From: Betaproteobacteria bacterium
Lineage (GTDB): Bacteria > Pseudomonadota > Gammaproteobacteria > Burkholderiales > SG8-41
Assembly: GCA_028292435.1 (NCBI GenBank)
Contig: JAQGMI010000062.1
Span: 23,888-87,887, forward strand
DNA length: 64,000 nt
Reading direction: 5' to 3'
Below, in pieces: positions 18,012 through 26,820 of this stretch. Position 1 is the first letter of the stretch; every line of letters begins with the position of its first letter. The position numbers and the translations under genes were made by a program. Under the pieces are notes generated by a model. It had not been told where the DNA came from. It was given only the letters and a program-made list of their open reading frames with translations, and did not search any database.

Positions 18012-19094
18012 ATGCATGACGCTACCGTAGCCAGCCACGACGCACTGGTCGCTTCCGCCATTCACCATTGGGCGCCGCGATTCGTCACCAACGGCGTGCC
18101 GCTGACCGATTTTCAGGAAGTCACCGCCGGCATTTCGCGCTGGGATGACTGGTGCAGCGCATGGAGCGCGCGTGCCGCGGTGCACGAAGCGATCGGACGC
18201 CAGGCGCTTGCCGATGGTTTCAACCATTCCGCGGGGCAGCACCTGACGACGGCGGGCGTGTGCTATCACTTTGCCAAGTTCGTGTTCGTGCTCGACGTCG
18301 ATCAGATGCGTGCGGCGCATATGAAAGCGGTCGACTGCCGCAAGCTCGCGCTGCCGCACCTGCGCCCGGCCGGCGAGTACGTGCGCATTCCGTATGAAGG
18401 CAAGTCTTTCGCCGGCGTGCTGCGCCGGCCCGCCGGTGTCGCGCGGCCGCCGATCGTGGTCATGTGCATGGGACTCGACTCGGCCAAGGAAGAAATGGAC
18501 AGCTACGAATCGCTGTTTCTGGCGCGCGGACTTGCAACGCTGAGTTTCGACGGGCCGGGGCAGGGCGAATCCGAATATGAAATTCCGATTCGCGGCGATT
18601 ACGAAGTCGCGGTAAAGGCAGTCGTCGATTGGGTCGGTGCGCGCACCGACGTTGACGCCGGCAAGATCGGTTTGTGGGGCGTGAGTCTCGGCGGGTATTA
18701 TGCACCGCGTGCGGCGGCGTTCGAAAAGCGCGTCCAAGCCTGCATCGCATTGTCCGGCCCGTACAACATGGGCGCCGCCTGGGACGGCTTGCCGGAACTC
18801 ACGCGCGAAACGTTTCGCACGCGCGCGCATTGTTCGACCCAGGACGAGGCGCACCGAATTGCGGCCACGCTGAGTCTCGAAGGCGTCACCGGAAAAATCG
18901 AGTGTCCGTTATACATCGTGACCGGCAAGCTCGACCGTGTCGTGCCGTGGCAGGACGCCGAACGCCTGGCCAAAGAAGCGAGCGGGCCGGTTGAGCTTGT
19001 CGTAATCGAAGACGGCAATCACGTCGCCAACAACCGCGCATACAAGTACCGCGCCCAGTCGGCCGACTGGATGGCCCGGCAGTTGACCGGTTGA
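18012..19094 (+). CDS. alpha/beta hydrolase (DHPON-hydrolase/FrsA-like)
   Basis: 360 residues. An N-terminal helical cap of about 115 residues precedes an alpha/beta hydrolase core with nucleophile S225 (GVSLGGYY), acid D308 (GKLDRVVP) and H337 (DGNHVANN). This layout fits the group containing 2,6-dihydroxypseudooxynicotine hydrolase, which cleaves C-C bonds in ring-fission ketones, and FrsA-like esterases. It has a paralogue at 21131 that aligns without gaps; the two flank two Bug genes. The natural substrate cannot be told from sequence. The ribosome site is weak and translation may be coupled to the upstream gene. Confidence 0.85.
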   Translation: MHDATVASHDALVASAIHHWAPRFVTNGVPLTDFQEVTAGISRWDDWCSAWSARAAVHEAIGRQALADGFNHSAGQHLTTAGVCYHFAKFVFVLDVDQMRAAHMKAVDCRKLALPHLRPAGEYVRIPYEGKSFAGVLRRPAGVARPPIVVMCMGLDSAKEEMDSYESLFLARGLATLSFDGPGQGESEYEIPIRGDYEVAVKAVVDWVGARTDVDAGKIGLWGVSLGGYYAPRAAAFEKRVQACIALSGPYNMGAAWDGLPELTRETFRTRAHCSTQDEAHRIAATLSLEGVTGKIECPLYIVTGKLDRVVPWQDAERLAKEASGPVELVVIEDGNHVANNRAYKYRAQSADWMARQLTG

Positions 19095-19134
19095 TGATTG
19101 TATATTCAAAATAAAAAAGTACGAGGAGAAAATC

Positions 19135-20103
19135 ATGACGCTTCGCATAGGGCTCTCGCTGTTACTCGCATGCGGCGCGATGGCCACGGCGGCGATCGGC
19201 GCAGAAACGTATCCGTCCAAACCGATACGCATGGTCGTGCCGTTCCCGCCCGGCGCGGCGAGCGATTTTCTGGCGCGCACGCTGGGACAGAAACTGAACG
19301 AACTGTACAACCAGCAGGTGGTGATCGATAACCGGCCGGGCGCCGGCGGCATCGTCGGCAGCACGCTGGTCGCTAAAAGCGCGCCCGACGGCTACACGCT
19401 CGGCATGGTCGGTCAGCCGCATCTGATGCAGCCGCTGCTGCAAAGAGTGCCGCCGTATCGCGCGCTCGACGATATCGCCTGCGTCATTCAGGTCGCGGCG
19501 CTGCCGAACGTGCTCGTCGTTTCGCCGCAGTTGCCGGTCAAGTCGGTGAGCGATGTCATTGCGCTCGCGAAATCGAAGCCCGGCACGTTGAATTTTGGTT
19601 CCGCGGGAATCGGCAGTTCATCCCATATCGCTGGTGAAGCGCTCAAAGCCGCAGCTGGCATCGACATCGTACATGTGCCGTTCAAGCTCCTGCCCGATAT
19701 CTTCGCGGAAATGCTGGCGGGCCGCGTGCAGCTTTATATGTTCCCGCTGCCGGCGGTGATGCCGATGCTAAAAGACAGCAAGCTGCATGTCGTCGCCGTG
19801 GGTACGCCGCAGCCATCGCCTTCGCTGCCCGGCGTGCCGACGATGTCGGAATCGGGTTTGCCCGGCTTTCAGAGTCAGAGCTGGTTCGGCATCGTGGGGC
19901 CAGTCGCATTACCGCGCGCAACGGTTCTTCAGCTGAATCGAGATGTCGCCAAAATTCTGGCGACCAATGACATCAAGGAGCGCTTCCTGCGGCAGGGTGC
20001 GGTGCCGGCGTACGGCGCGCCTGAAGATTTTAAACAATTGATGCAGGCTGATTTCGCCAGATACCAAAAGCTCGTCAAGGACGCCGGCATTTCGGCTCAA
20101 TAA
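19135..20103 (+). CDS. Bug/TctC-family solute-binding protein 1
   Basis: 322 residues with a signal peptide ending near AIGA (residue 22). Bug proteins are periplasmic receptors that bind carboxylates, aromatic acids or amino acids and serve tripartite tricarboxylate transporters or sensing. Family hallmarks here: YPSKPIRMVVPFPPG, DNRPGAGGIVG, APDGYTLGM and PGTLNFGSAG. The usual VPYKG loop is altered to VPFKLLPDI, so ligand contacts in the second domain probably differ from neighbouring copies. GAGGAG precedes the ATG. It sits directly between a hydrolase and a second Bug gene, suggesting import of the hydrolase substrate. Confidence 0.93.
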   Translation: MTLRIGLSLLLACGAMATAAIGAETYPSKPIRMVVPFPPGAASDFLARTLGQKLNELYNQQVVIDNRPGAGGIVGSTLVAKSAPDGYTLGMVGQPHLMQPLLQRVPPYRALDDIACVIQVAALPNVLVVSPQLPVKSVSDVIALAKSKPGTLNFGSAGIGSSSHIAGEALKAAAGIDIVHVPFKLLPDIFAEMLAGRVQLYMFPLPAVMPMLKDSKLHVVAVGTPQPSPSLPGVPTMSESGLPGFQSQSWFGIVGPVALPRATVLQLNRDVAKILATNDIKERFLRQGAVPAYGAPEDFKQLMQADFARYQKLVKDAGISAQ

Positions 20104-20162
20104 CAGTAATAATCGCAATGCACTGGCAGCGCCACACGGCAAACCAACCCGAGGAGAAAAAT

Positions 20163-21131
20163 ATGCACACCATTAAACTGACGGCACTGTGCGGCGCGAT
20201 GCTCATGATTGGCGGCCCGGCGGGCGCCGAGGAAAAATTTCCGACGAAGCCGATTCGCATGCTGGTGCCATTTTCGGCGGGCAGCACGACCGACTTTGTC
20301 GCCCGCATGCTCGGGCAGAAGTTGACCGAGCGCTCGGGTCAACAAGTCGTGGTCGACAACCGGCCGAGCGCGGGCGGCGTCATCGCGTCCGAGACGCTGC
20401 TCGCTGCGCCGCCGGACGGCTACACGCTGATGCTGGTGTCGATCGGCCATGCCGTCAACGCGTCGCTCTACAGCAAGTTGCCGTACGACACGGTCCGCGA
20501 TTTCGCCGGCATCACGCTCGTTACCGATACGCCGACGGTGCTGGTCGTCACGCCGTCGCTCGGGCTCAAAACCGTCAAGGATCTCGTCGATTACGCTAAA
20601 GCGCGGCCCGGTAAGGTCAACTACGCGTCAGCGGGCGTCGGCAGCGGCGCGCACATTAACGCCGAGCAATTCAAGCTGGCGACCGGCATCGATGTCGTGC
20701 ACGTGCCGTACAAAGGCACACCCGAAGCGCTCACCAATGTGATCGGCGGCAGCGTGAATTTTTTCTTCTCGCCGATCACGGGCGCGGTAACGCTGATCAA
20801 AGGCGGCAAGATCGGTGCGCTCGCAGTTTCGACCAAGGAGCGTTCGCCGGTACTTCCCGATCTGCCAAGCGCAGCCGAAGTCGGCGTGCCCGGATTCGAG
20901 TTCAATTTGTGGACGGGACTCGTCGGCCCCGGCAAGTTGCCGAAGGACATTAAGGACAAAATCAATAAGGAAGTGGTTGCGATCCTGGGTTTGCCTGACG
21001 TCAAAGAGCGCATGTTGACGCAAGGCGCAACGCCGCATCCGACGACGCCCGCGCAGTTCGATGCATTCATCAAGAGCGAAGTCGAGCGCCTCGCGAAAGT
21101 CGTCAAGGCATCGGGCGCGAAAGCGGACTGA
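20163..21131 (+). CDS. Bug/TctC-family solute-binding protein 2
   Basis: 322 residues from the ATG at 20163, which follows GAGGAG and opens a signal peptide (MHTIKLTALCGAMLMIGG). An upstream in-frame start at 20118 would spoil the leader. Family segments: FPTKPIRMLVPFSAG, DNRPSAGGVIA, PPDGYTLMLV, VGSGAHINAEQFK and HVPYKGTPEAL. The segment around VGSGAHIN and the following VNFFFSPITGA resembles the Bug protein at 32889 more than the one immediately upstream. Its stop codon overlaps the start of the second hydrolase by one base, so translation is probably coupled. Confidence 0.93.
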   Translation: MHTIKLTALCGAMLMIGGPAGAEEKFPTKPIRMLVPFSAGSTTDFVARMLGQKLTERSGQQVVVDNRPSAGGVIASETLLAAPPDGYTLMLVSIGHAVNASLYSKLPYDTVRDFAGITLVTDTPTVLVVTPSLGLKTVKDLVDYAKARPGKVNYASAGVGSGAHINAEQFKLATGIDVVHVPYKGTPEALTNVIGGSVNFFFSPITGAVTLIKGGKIGALAVSTKERSPVLPDLPSAAEVGVPGFEFNLWTGLVGPGKLPKDIKDKINKEVVAILGLPDVKERMLTQGATPHPTTPAQFDAFIKSEVERLAKVVKASGAKAD

Positions 21132-22222
21132 TGGCGGAGACTGCAAAAGCACCAAAAGACAAGCGCGTAGAAATCGCATTACGCGCGTGGGCGCCGAGGT
21201 TTGTCGCGAGCGGCGTGCCGCTCGCCGATTTCGAAGAAGTCACCGGCGGCATTTCGCGCTGGGATGAATGGTGCGCGGCATGGTCGGCGCGCGGCGCAGT
21301 GCACGAGGAAATCGGCCGCAAGGCGCTTGCCGAGGGTTACCACATCAGCGCGGCGGGTCATCTGACGCGCGCGGCGCTGTGCTATCACTTCGGTAAATTC
21401 ATGTTCGTGCACGATCTCGCACAGATGAAAGCGGCGCACGCGAAAACCATCGAATGCCGCAATCTCGCGCTGCCGCACCTGAATCCGCCGGGCGAGCGCG
21501 TGGCGATTCCTTACGGCGACAAAACCTTGTATGGCGTGCTGCGCAAGCCGGCGGGCGTGAAGAAACCACCGGTCGTGATTATTTGCGTCGGTCTCGATTC
21601 GACCAAAGAAGAAATGGATTTTTACGAGACGCTGCTGCTCGAGCGCGGCATGGCGACGCTGCCGTTCGACGGACCGGGACAGGGCGAGGCGGAGTACACG
21701 ATTCCGATTCGCGGTGACTTTGAAGTGCCGGTGAAAGCAGTGTGCGATTTCATCGAGACGCGCAAAGATCTCGATGCCGGACGCATCGGCGTGATGGGCG
21801 TATCGCTCGGTGGCTATTATGCGGCGCGCGCTGCTGCATTCGAGAAACGCCTGAAAGCGTGCGTATCATTGTCAGGCCCTTACAGTTGGGTCGAAGTGTT
21901 CGATGCTCGCAATGAACTTTCGCGCGAAGCATTCAAGGTACGCAGTCATGCGAAAACGATGGAAGAGGCGCGCGCGGTTGCACAGACGCTGACGCTCGCC
22001 GGCGCCGCCGGGAAAATCACCTGTCCGCTGTATGTCGTCGGCGGCGAACTCGATCACCTGACGCCGCCGCATAACGCCGAGTGCATCGCGGCCGAAGCGT
22101 CGGGCCCGACGATATTGAACATCGTCAAAGGCGGCAATCACGTCGTAAACAACCGCCGCTATATGTATCAAACCCAAATGGCCGACTGGCTCACGCAACA
22201 GTTCGGCTTGCCGAAAGCGTAA
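21131..22222 (+). CDS. alpha/beta hydrolase, paralogue of 18012 gene
   Basis: 363 residues. Aligns without gaps to the hydrolase at 18012 apart from three extra C-terminal residues, with the same triad positions: S225 (GVSLGGYY), D308 (GELDHLTP), H337 (GGNHVVNN). Shared segments include GISRWDEWCAAWSARGAVH-like and FDGPGQGE. The ATG overlaps the TGA of Bug 2 (TGATG-type junction). Two such enzymes in one operon suggest related substrates or sequential cleavage steps. A C-C bond hydrolase or an esterase are both possible. Confidence 0.85.
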   Translation: MAETAKAPKDKRVEIALRAWAPRFVASGVPLADFEEVTGGISRWDEWCAAWSARGAVHEEIGRKALAEGYHISAAGHLTRAALCYHFGKFMFVHDLAQMKAAHAKTIECRNLALPHLNPPGERVAIPYGDKTLYGVLRKPAGVKKPPVVIICVGLDSTKEEMDFYETLLLERGMATLPFDGPGQGEAEYTIPIRGDFEVPVKAVCDFIETRKDLDAGRIGVMGVSLGGYYAARAAAFEKRLKACVSLSGPYSWVEVFDARNELSREAFKVRSHAKTMEEARAVAQTLTLAGAAGKITCPLYVVGGELDHLTPPHNAECIAAEASGPTILNIVKGGNHVVNNRRYMYQTQMADWLTQQFGLPKA

Positions 22223-22229
22223 ACGTCCA

Positions 22230-23402
22230 ATGAGTGAAGCGCTGTATCCGCATTTTTCAGCGGCCGAATTCTCGCGGCGGCACGCTGCCGCGCGGGCCCT
22301 GATGAAGGCCGAAGGTATCGATGCGCTGGTTGTTTACGGCGACTCGGGCGTGTCGCGCCACAACCATGCCGATATTCATTACCTGTCGGGCTTTCTGGGC
22401 AACCGCAACAACTATGTAGTCGTCACCGAGAAGCACGAACCGGTGCTCTTCGTGCAGTCGTTCAATCATGTGCCGAATGCGCGCGAAGCATCTTCGATCC
22501 GCACGGAATGGGGTGGCGCCAGTTCAGCTGCAACCATCGCAAAGCATTTGCTCGATGCAGGGCTCGCCAACGCCACGCTCGGCTACGTCGGTGATGTGCC
22601 GGTGCAAAGTTATCTCGCCTGGCAGCGCGCGCTTACCGGCTGGCAGTTCAAGGAGGCGACGCGCACATTTCGACGTCTGCGGCTGGTGAAAAGCGGCGAG
22701 GAAATCGACTGGCTGAAGCGAGGCGCGGCGATGACCGATGCGGCGCTGCAAAGCTTGATCGACGCCGTGGAGCCGGGCATGCGCGAATATGAACTCGGGG
22801 CGATCGTCGAGACGACCGCGCTGAATGCCGGCGGATTGCCGCATTTGTGCTATCTGTCGTCCGGTCCGCAAGCTGGCGCCGGCGCATGCGTGCCGCGCCA
22901 GAATCTGTCGAATCGAATGATCGAGCTCGGCGATGTAGTCAACACCGAAATCAGCATCAGTCACTGGGGCTATTCGGGCCAGATGCATCGGCCGATTTTT
23001 ATCGGCACGCCGCCGGGCGACCTGTATCGCAAGCTGTGGGATACGACGCTCGAAGCGTATGAACGCTGCGTGAAAATCCTGCGCGCCGGCGCGACGAGTG
23101 AAGACGTGCTCGATGCCGGCGACGTCATCGCCGAACGTGGCTTTACGATCAACGACGGTTTCCTGCACGGTTTCGGTATCGGCTTGCTGCCGCCGAGCAT
23201 CGGCACGCGCGAATCGACCGCGCGCCGCGGCGAGTTGGGACCGAATTTCACGTTTGAAGAAAACATGTGCGTCGTGGTTCAGCCGAACGTCGTGACGCAC
23301 GACGAAAGCGCCGGCTTGCAGCTCGGCAATTTGTTTCGCATCACGCGCGACGGCGCCGAATGCCTGCATCGCCTGCCTTTGCAGTATTACGTGACTCACT
23401 AG
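22230..23402 (+). CDS. M24 (creatinase/prolidase-fold) protein with replaced metal ligands
   Basis: 390 residues: an N-terminal creatinase domain (about 1-150) and a pita-bread catalytic domain (about 155-385). Canonical aminopeptidases use D, D, H, E, E as metal ligands. Here the aligned residues are E240, Q251 (eleven apart, as in the family), H313, Q351 and G366, so a dinuclear metal site is very unlikely. Creatinase itself is a metal-free member using the conserved His. The fold and His are kept, so this may be a hydrolase of C-N bonds rather than a dead peptidase. The same pattern occurs in the gene at 36117. Confidence 0.82.
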   Translation: MSEALYPHFSAAEFSRRHAAARALMKAEGIDALVVYGDSGVSRHNHADIHYLSGFLGNRNNYVVVTEKHEPVLFVQSFNHVPNAREASSIRTEWGGASSAATIAKHLLDAGLANATLGYVGDVPVQSYLAWQRALTGWQFKEATRTFRRLRLVKSGEEIDWLKRGAAMTDAALQSLIDAVEPGMREYELGAIVETTALNAGGLPHLCYLSSGPQAGAGACVPRQNLSNRMIELGDVVNTEISISHWGYSGQMHRPIFIGTPPGDLYRKLWDTTLEAYERCVKILRAGATSEDVLDAGDVIAERGFTINDGFLHGFGIGLLPPSIGTRESTARRGELGPNFTFEENMCVVVQPNVVTHDESAGLQLGNLFRITRDGAECLHRLPLQYYVTH

Positions 23403-23407
23403 AAATC

Positions 23408-24388
23408 ATGAAGACACTCACAAAATTGCTTGTTTCGATGTTTGCATTGGCGCCGGCGCTTGCGGCGGCACAAGGTGCCGATCCGGCCGCCAGTTATCCG
23501 AACCGGCCGGTGCGGCTCATTACCGGCTCTCCCGGCAGCACCTCCGATATCAGTGCGCGATTCATCGCGCAGAAGCTGAGCGAGATGTGGCGCCAGCAGG
23601 TCGTGGTCGATAACCGGCCCGGCGCGGGCGGCATGATCGGCGCGGAAATCGCCGCCAAATCGGCGCCCGACGGCTACACATTGATGCAAGGTCATATCGG
23701 CACGCACGCGAGTCCGCAGTTCCTCTACAAGCACATCGGCTACGATCCGGTGAAGGATTTCGCGCCGATCGCGCTGGTGTCGAATTCCGGCATCGCGCTC
23801 GCCATTCATTCGTCGGTGCCCGCCGGCAACCTCAAAGAATTTATTGCGTATGCGAAAGCTAAACCGGGCGGCGTGAATTACGGTTCGGCGGGCGGCGGCA
23901 CGAGCAGCCAGTTGTCGGGCGAACTATTTAATCAAATGACGGGCGCGAAGCTCGTGCATATCCCGTACAAGGGCGCAGGCTTCGCCTTGACCGCGCTCGT
24001 CGGCGGCGAAACGCAGGCAGCATTTTTGTCGACGACAACCATCAGCTCTCAATCGAAGTCCGGCCGCATCAAGCCGCTCGCGGTGCTGAGCAATACGCGG
24101 TTCGCCGCAGCGCCCGATATTCCCAGCGTGGTCGAAGCAGGCTATCCGGGCATCGAATCGAGCGTGTGGTTCGGACTGTTTGCGCCCGCGAAAACGCCGT
24201 CCGCGATCATCGCGAAAATCAATCGCGATGCGGTGGCGAGCCTGCAAACGCCCGAAGCAAAAGCATTGCTGCTGTCGCAGGGCGCGGAAACCGTCGCCAC
24301 GACACCGGCCGAATTCGGCGCGTTCCAGAAAGCTGAAATCGCCAAGTGGGGCAAAGTCATCAAGGAAGCGGGCATCAAGGCGGAGTGA
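23408..24388 (+). CDS. Bug/TctC-family solute-binding protein 3
   Basis: 326 residues from the ATG at 23408, five bases after the M24 stop. The open frame extends far upstream into the M24 gene, but only this start yields a signal peptide (KTLTKLLVSMFALAPALAAAQ). Family segments: YPNRPVRLITGSPGSTSDIS, DNRPGAGGMIG, APDGYTLMQ and IPYKGAGFALT. The first loop reads GSPGSTSD instead of FPPGGxxD, so the ligand pocket differs from the other copies. Neighbours are the M24 protein and an aldo/keto reductase. Confidence 0.92.
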   Translation: MKTLTKLLVSMFALAPALAAAQGADPAASYPNRPVRLITGSPGSTSDISARFIAQKLSEMWRQQVVVDNRPGAGGMIGAEIAAKSAPDGYTLMQGHIGTHASPQFLYKHIGYDPVKDFAPIALVSNSGIALAIHSSVPAGNLKEFIAYAKAKPGGVNYGSAGGGTSSQLSGELFNQMTGAKLVHIPYKGAGFALTALVGGETQAAFLSTTTISSQSKSGRIKPLAVLSNTRFAAAPDIPSVVEAGYPGIESSVWFGLFAPAKTPSAIIAKINRDAVASLQTPEAKALLLSQGAETVATTPAEFGAFQKAEIAKWGKVIKEAGIKAE

Positions 24389-24420
24389 AATCCGCACCCG
24401 GCACAAGACAGGAGACGAAA

Positions 24421-25404
24421 GTGGAACAACGCAGACTCGGCAACAGCGGCGTCATGGTTTCGGCCGTCGGCCTCGGCATGGGCAGCACGACCACGGATTT
24501 CGGTGCGCAGGATGATGCAGTGCAGATCGCGACGATGCATCGCGCGCTCGATCTGGGCGTGACTTTTTTCGACACTGCCGATCGCTACATGGCCGGCCGT
24601 CATGAACGGCTCGTCGGCGAGGCGCTCAAAGGCCGTCGCGAGCAGGTCATCGTCGCATCGAAGTTCGGCAATTTCGATTTGCCGAATGGCAAGAAGGGCT
24701 ACAACGGCCGCCCCGACTATGTGCCGCAGGCGTGCGACGCGAGTTTAAAGCGGCTGAACATGGACGTAATCGATCTGTATTACCTGCATCGCGTCGATCC
24801 CGAGGTTCCGGTCGAGGACACGGTCGGCGCTATGGCCGAACTCGTGAAGCAGGGCAAAGTGCGTTATCTCGGTTTGTGCGAGGCCGGTCGCCAGTCGCTG
24901 ACCCGCGCATTCAAAGTTCACCCGATTACCGCGATGCAGACCGAATATTCATTGTGGGCGCGCGACGTCGAGCCGGAAATTCTGCCCGTGTGCCGCGAAT
25001 TCGATGTTGCATTCGTGCCGTATGCACCGCTTGGCCGCGGACTGCTTGCCGGCACCGTGCGCAAGCTCGATGACATTTCGCCCAAAGACATACGGCGGCG
25101 GCAGCCACGTTTTCAACCCGGCAATCTCGAGCGCAATCTGGAATTGCTGAAACCGGTCGAGAAAATCGCCGCGGCGCATCAAGCAAGCACCGCGCAAATC
25201 GCACTGGCATGGCTTTTTACGCGCGGCGCCGACATCATTCCGATTCCCGGCACCAAGCAACAGAAATATCTCGAGCAAAACGTTGCCGCGCTCGATATAA
25301 AGCTCACGCAGGCGGAACTCGACGTGCTGGCCGATACTTTCAAACCCGGAGCGCGCGCCGGCGACCGTTATAATCCCGGGTACTTTACCAACCTGGGCGT
25401 GTAG
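24421..25404 (+). CDS. aldo/keto reductase
   Basis: 327 residues, GTG start after CAGGAG. The AKR tetrad is intact: D51, Y56, K81 and H123 (FDTADRY, ASKFGN, YYLHRVDP). The TIM-barrel length and the segment WARDVEPEILPVCRE match the AKR13/YhdN-like group that reduces aldehydes with NADPH. A close paralogue lies at 33865 in the same gene row. It could reduce an aldehyde released by one of the hydrolases, but the substrate is unknown. Confidence 0.9.
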   Translation: MEQRRLGNSGVMVSAVGLGMGSTTTDFGAQDDAVQIATMHRALDLGVTFFDTADRYMAGRHERLVGEALKGRREQVIVASKFGNFDLPNGKKGYNGRPDYVPQACDASLKRLNMDVIDLYYLHRVDPEVPVEDTVGAMAELVKQGKVRYLGLCEAGRQSLTRAFKVHPITAMQTEYSLWARDVEPEILPVCREFDVAFVPYAPLGRGLLAGTVRKLDDISPKDIRRRQPRFQPGNLERNLELLKPVEKIAAAHQASTAQIALAWLFTRGADIIPIPGTKQQKYLEQNVAALDIKLTQAELDVLADTFKPGARAGDRYNPGYFTNLGV

Positions 25405-25454
25405 CCGCCGCCCATCCCGCAGCAAGCATCGCATTGAATCCTCGGAGCACTTAA

Positions 25455-26813
25455 ATGGCACGCAAACCGAAACCGCGCGAACGCGCACTCGTTAAATCGT
25501 CGGGCATCGATCCGAAAAAAGGCGTGAGCAGCGCCCCGGACGGCTTATTCGATCCCGCCAATCCGCGCCATCGCTGGGACCGTCCGCTGCAGGCGCCGGG
25601 CCGCATGCAGGTCGATTTTGAAGAACGCGTCGATTTTCGCCGGCTGCATGACTACCGGCTTGCGCGCACTCGCAATGCGCTGTCGAAATCGAAGCTCGGT
25701 GCGCTGCTGGTGTTCGACCAATACAACATGCGCTACATCTCGAGCACCGTGATCGGCGAGTGGGCCCGCGACAAACTGACGCGGTGGACGTTGCTCACCG
25801 GCAACGGGGAGCCGTGGGTGTGGGATTTCGGCTCGGCGGCGCGCCACCACAAATTATATGCACCGTGGCTGCCGACCAATCATTGTCTTGCCGGTAACGT
25901 CGGTCTGCGCGGTGCGATCAATCCGCGCGTCGGCCTCTTCGAGGAAGCGGCGAAAGAGATTTACGACATCCTCGTGCAAGAGGGCGTTGCTGATATGCCG
26001 CTCGGCGTCGACGTCGTCGAACCGCCTTTCCTGTTCGCGCTGCAGAAGCTCGGCATCAAAGTGCAGGACGGGCAGCAGGTCATGCTCGAAGCGCGCGAGA
26101 TCAAGAGCCACGACGAGATCACGCTGCTCAACATGGCGGCGGCGATGGGCGATGGCGTGTATCAGGATATTTTCGAAGCGCTGAAGCCGGGCATCCGCGA
26201 AAACGAAATCGTCGCCATGGCGACCAAGCGCCTATATGAAATGGGTTCCGATTGCGTCGAAGCGATCAACGCGATCGCCGGCGAGCGCTGCAGCCCGCAC
26301 CCGCACAACTTTACCGACCGCATGATTCGTCCCGGCGATCAGGCGTACTTCGACATCATCCAGTCGTATATGGGCTACAAGACGTGCTACTACCGCACGT
26401 TCACCGTCGGCAGTGCGACCAAAGCGCAGCACGACGCGTACAAGAAAGCGCGGCAGTGGATGGATGGCGCGATCAGCATGCTGAAGCCCGGTGTCAGCAC
26501 CGATAAAGTCGCGAAGATGTTTCCGAAATCGACTGAAATCGGTTTCGAGACTGAAATGTCGGCATTCGGCCTTAACTTCTGTCACGGTCTTGGGCTTGGC
26601 CTGCACGAACGGCCGCTGGTGTCGCGATTAAATTCGTTGAAAGACCCTTACGAATTGAAGGCCGGCATGGTGTTCGCCGTCGAAACATTCTGCCCTGCGA
26701 GCGACGGCGTATCGGCTGCGCGCATCGAGGAAGAAGTCGTGCTTACGCCGAATGGCGCCAAAATCATCACGCTGTTCCCCGCGCAGGAACTGCCGATCGC
26801 GAACAAATACTAG
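25455..26813 (+). CDS. M24-family protein, DddP-like layout, one ligand changed
   Basis: 452 residues, longer than ordinary prolidases because of an added N-terminal arm of about 60 residues. The pita-bread domain keeps four of five canonical ligands, D300, H377, E410 and E425, while the second Asp is C311 (eleven residues after D300, the normal spacing). The opening (DYRLARTRNALSKSKLGALL) and total length recall the DMSP lyase DddP and related non-peptidase M24 enzymes. That resemblance is from memory and does not prove lyase activity. It lies between an aldo/keto reductase and the E1-alpha gene. Confidence 0.8.
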   Translation: MARKPKPRERALVKSSGIDPKKGVSSAPDGLFDPANPRHRWDRPLQAPGRMQVDFEERVDFRRLHDYRLARTRNALSKSKLGALLVFDQYNMRYISSTVIGEWARDKLTRWTLLTGNGEPWVWDFGSAARHHKLYAPWLPTNHCLAGNVGLRGAINPRVGLFEEAAKEIYDILVQEGVADMPLGVDVVEPPFLFALQKLGIKVQDGQQVMLEAREIKSHDEITLLNMAAAMGDGVYQDIFEALKPGIRENEIVAMATKRLYEMGSDCVEAINAIAGERCSPHPHNFTDRMIRPGDQAYFDIIQSYMGYKTCYYRTFTVGSATKAQHDAYKKARQWMDGAISMLKPGVSTDKVAKMFPKSTEIGFETEMSAFGLNFCHGLGLGLHERPLVSRLNSLKDPYELKAGMVFAVETFCPASDGVSAARIEEEVVLTPNGAKIITLFPAQELPIANKY

Positions 26814-26820
26814 GAGCGTC

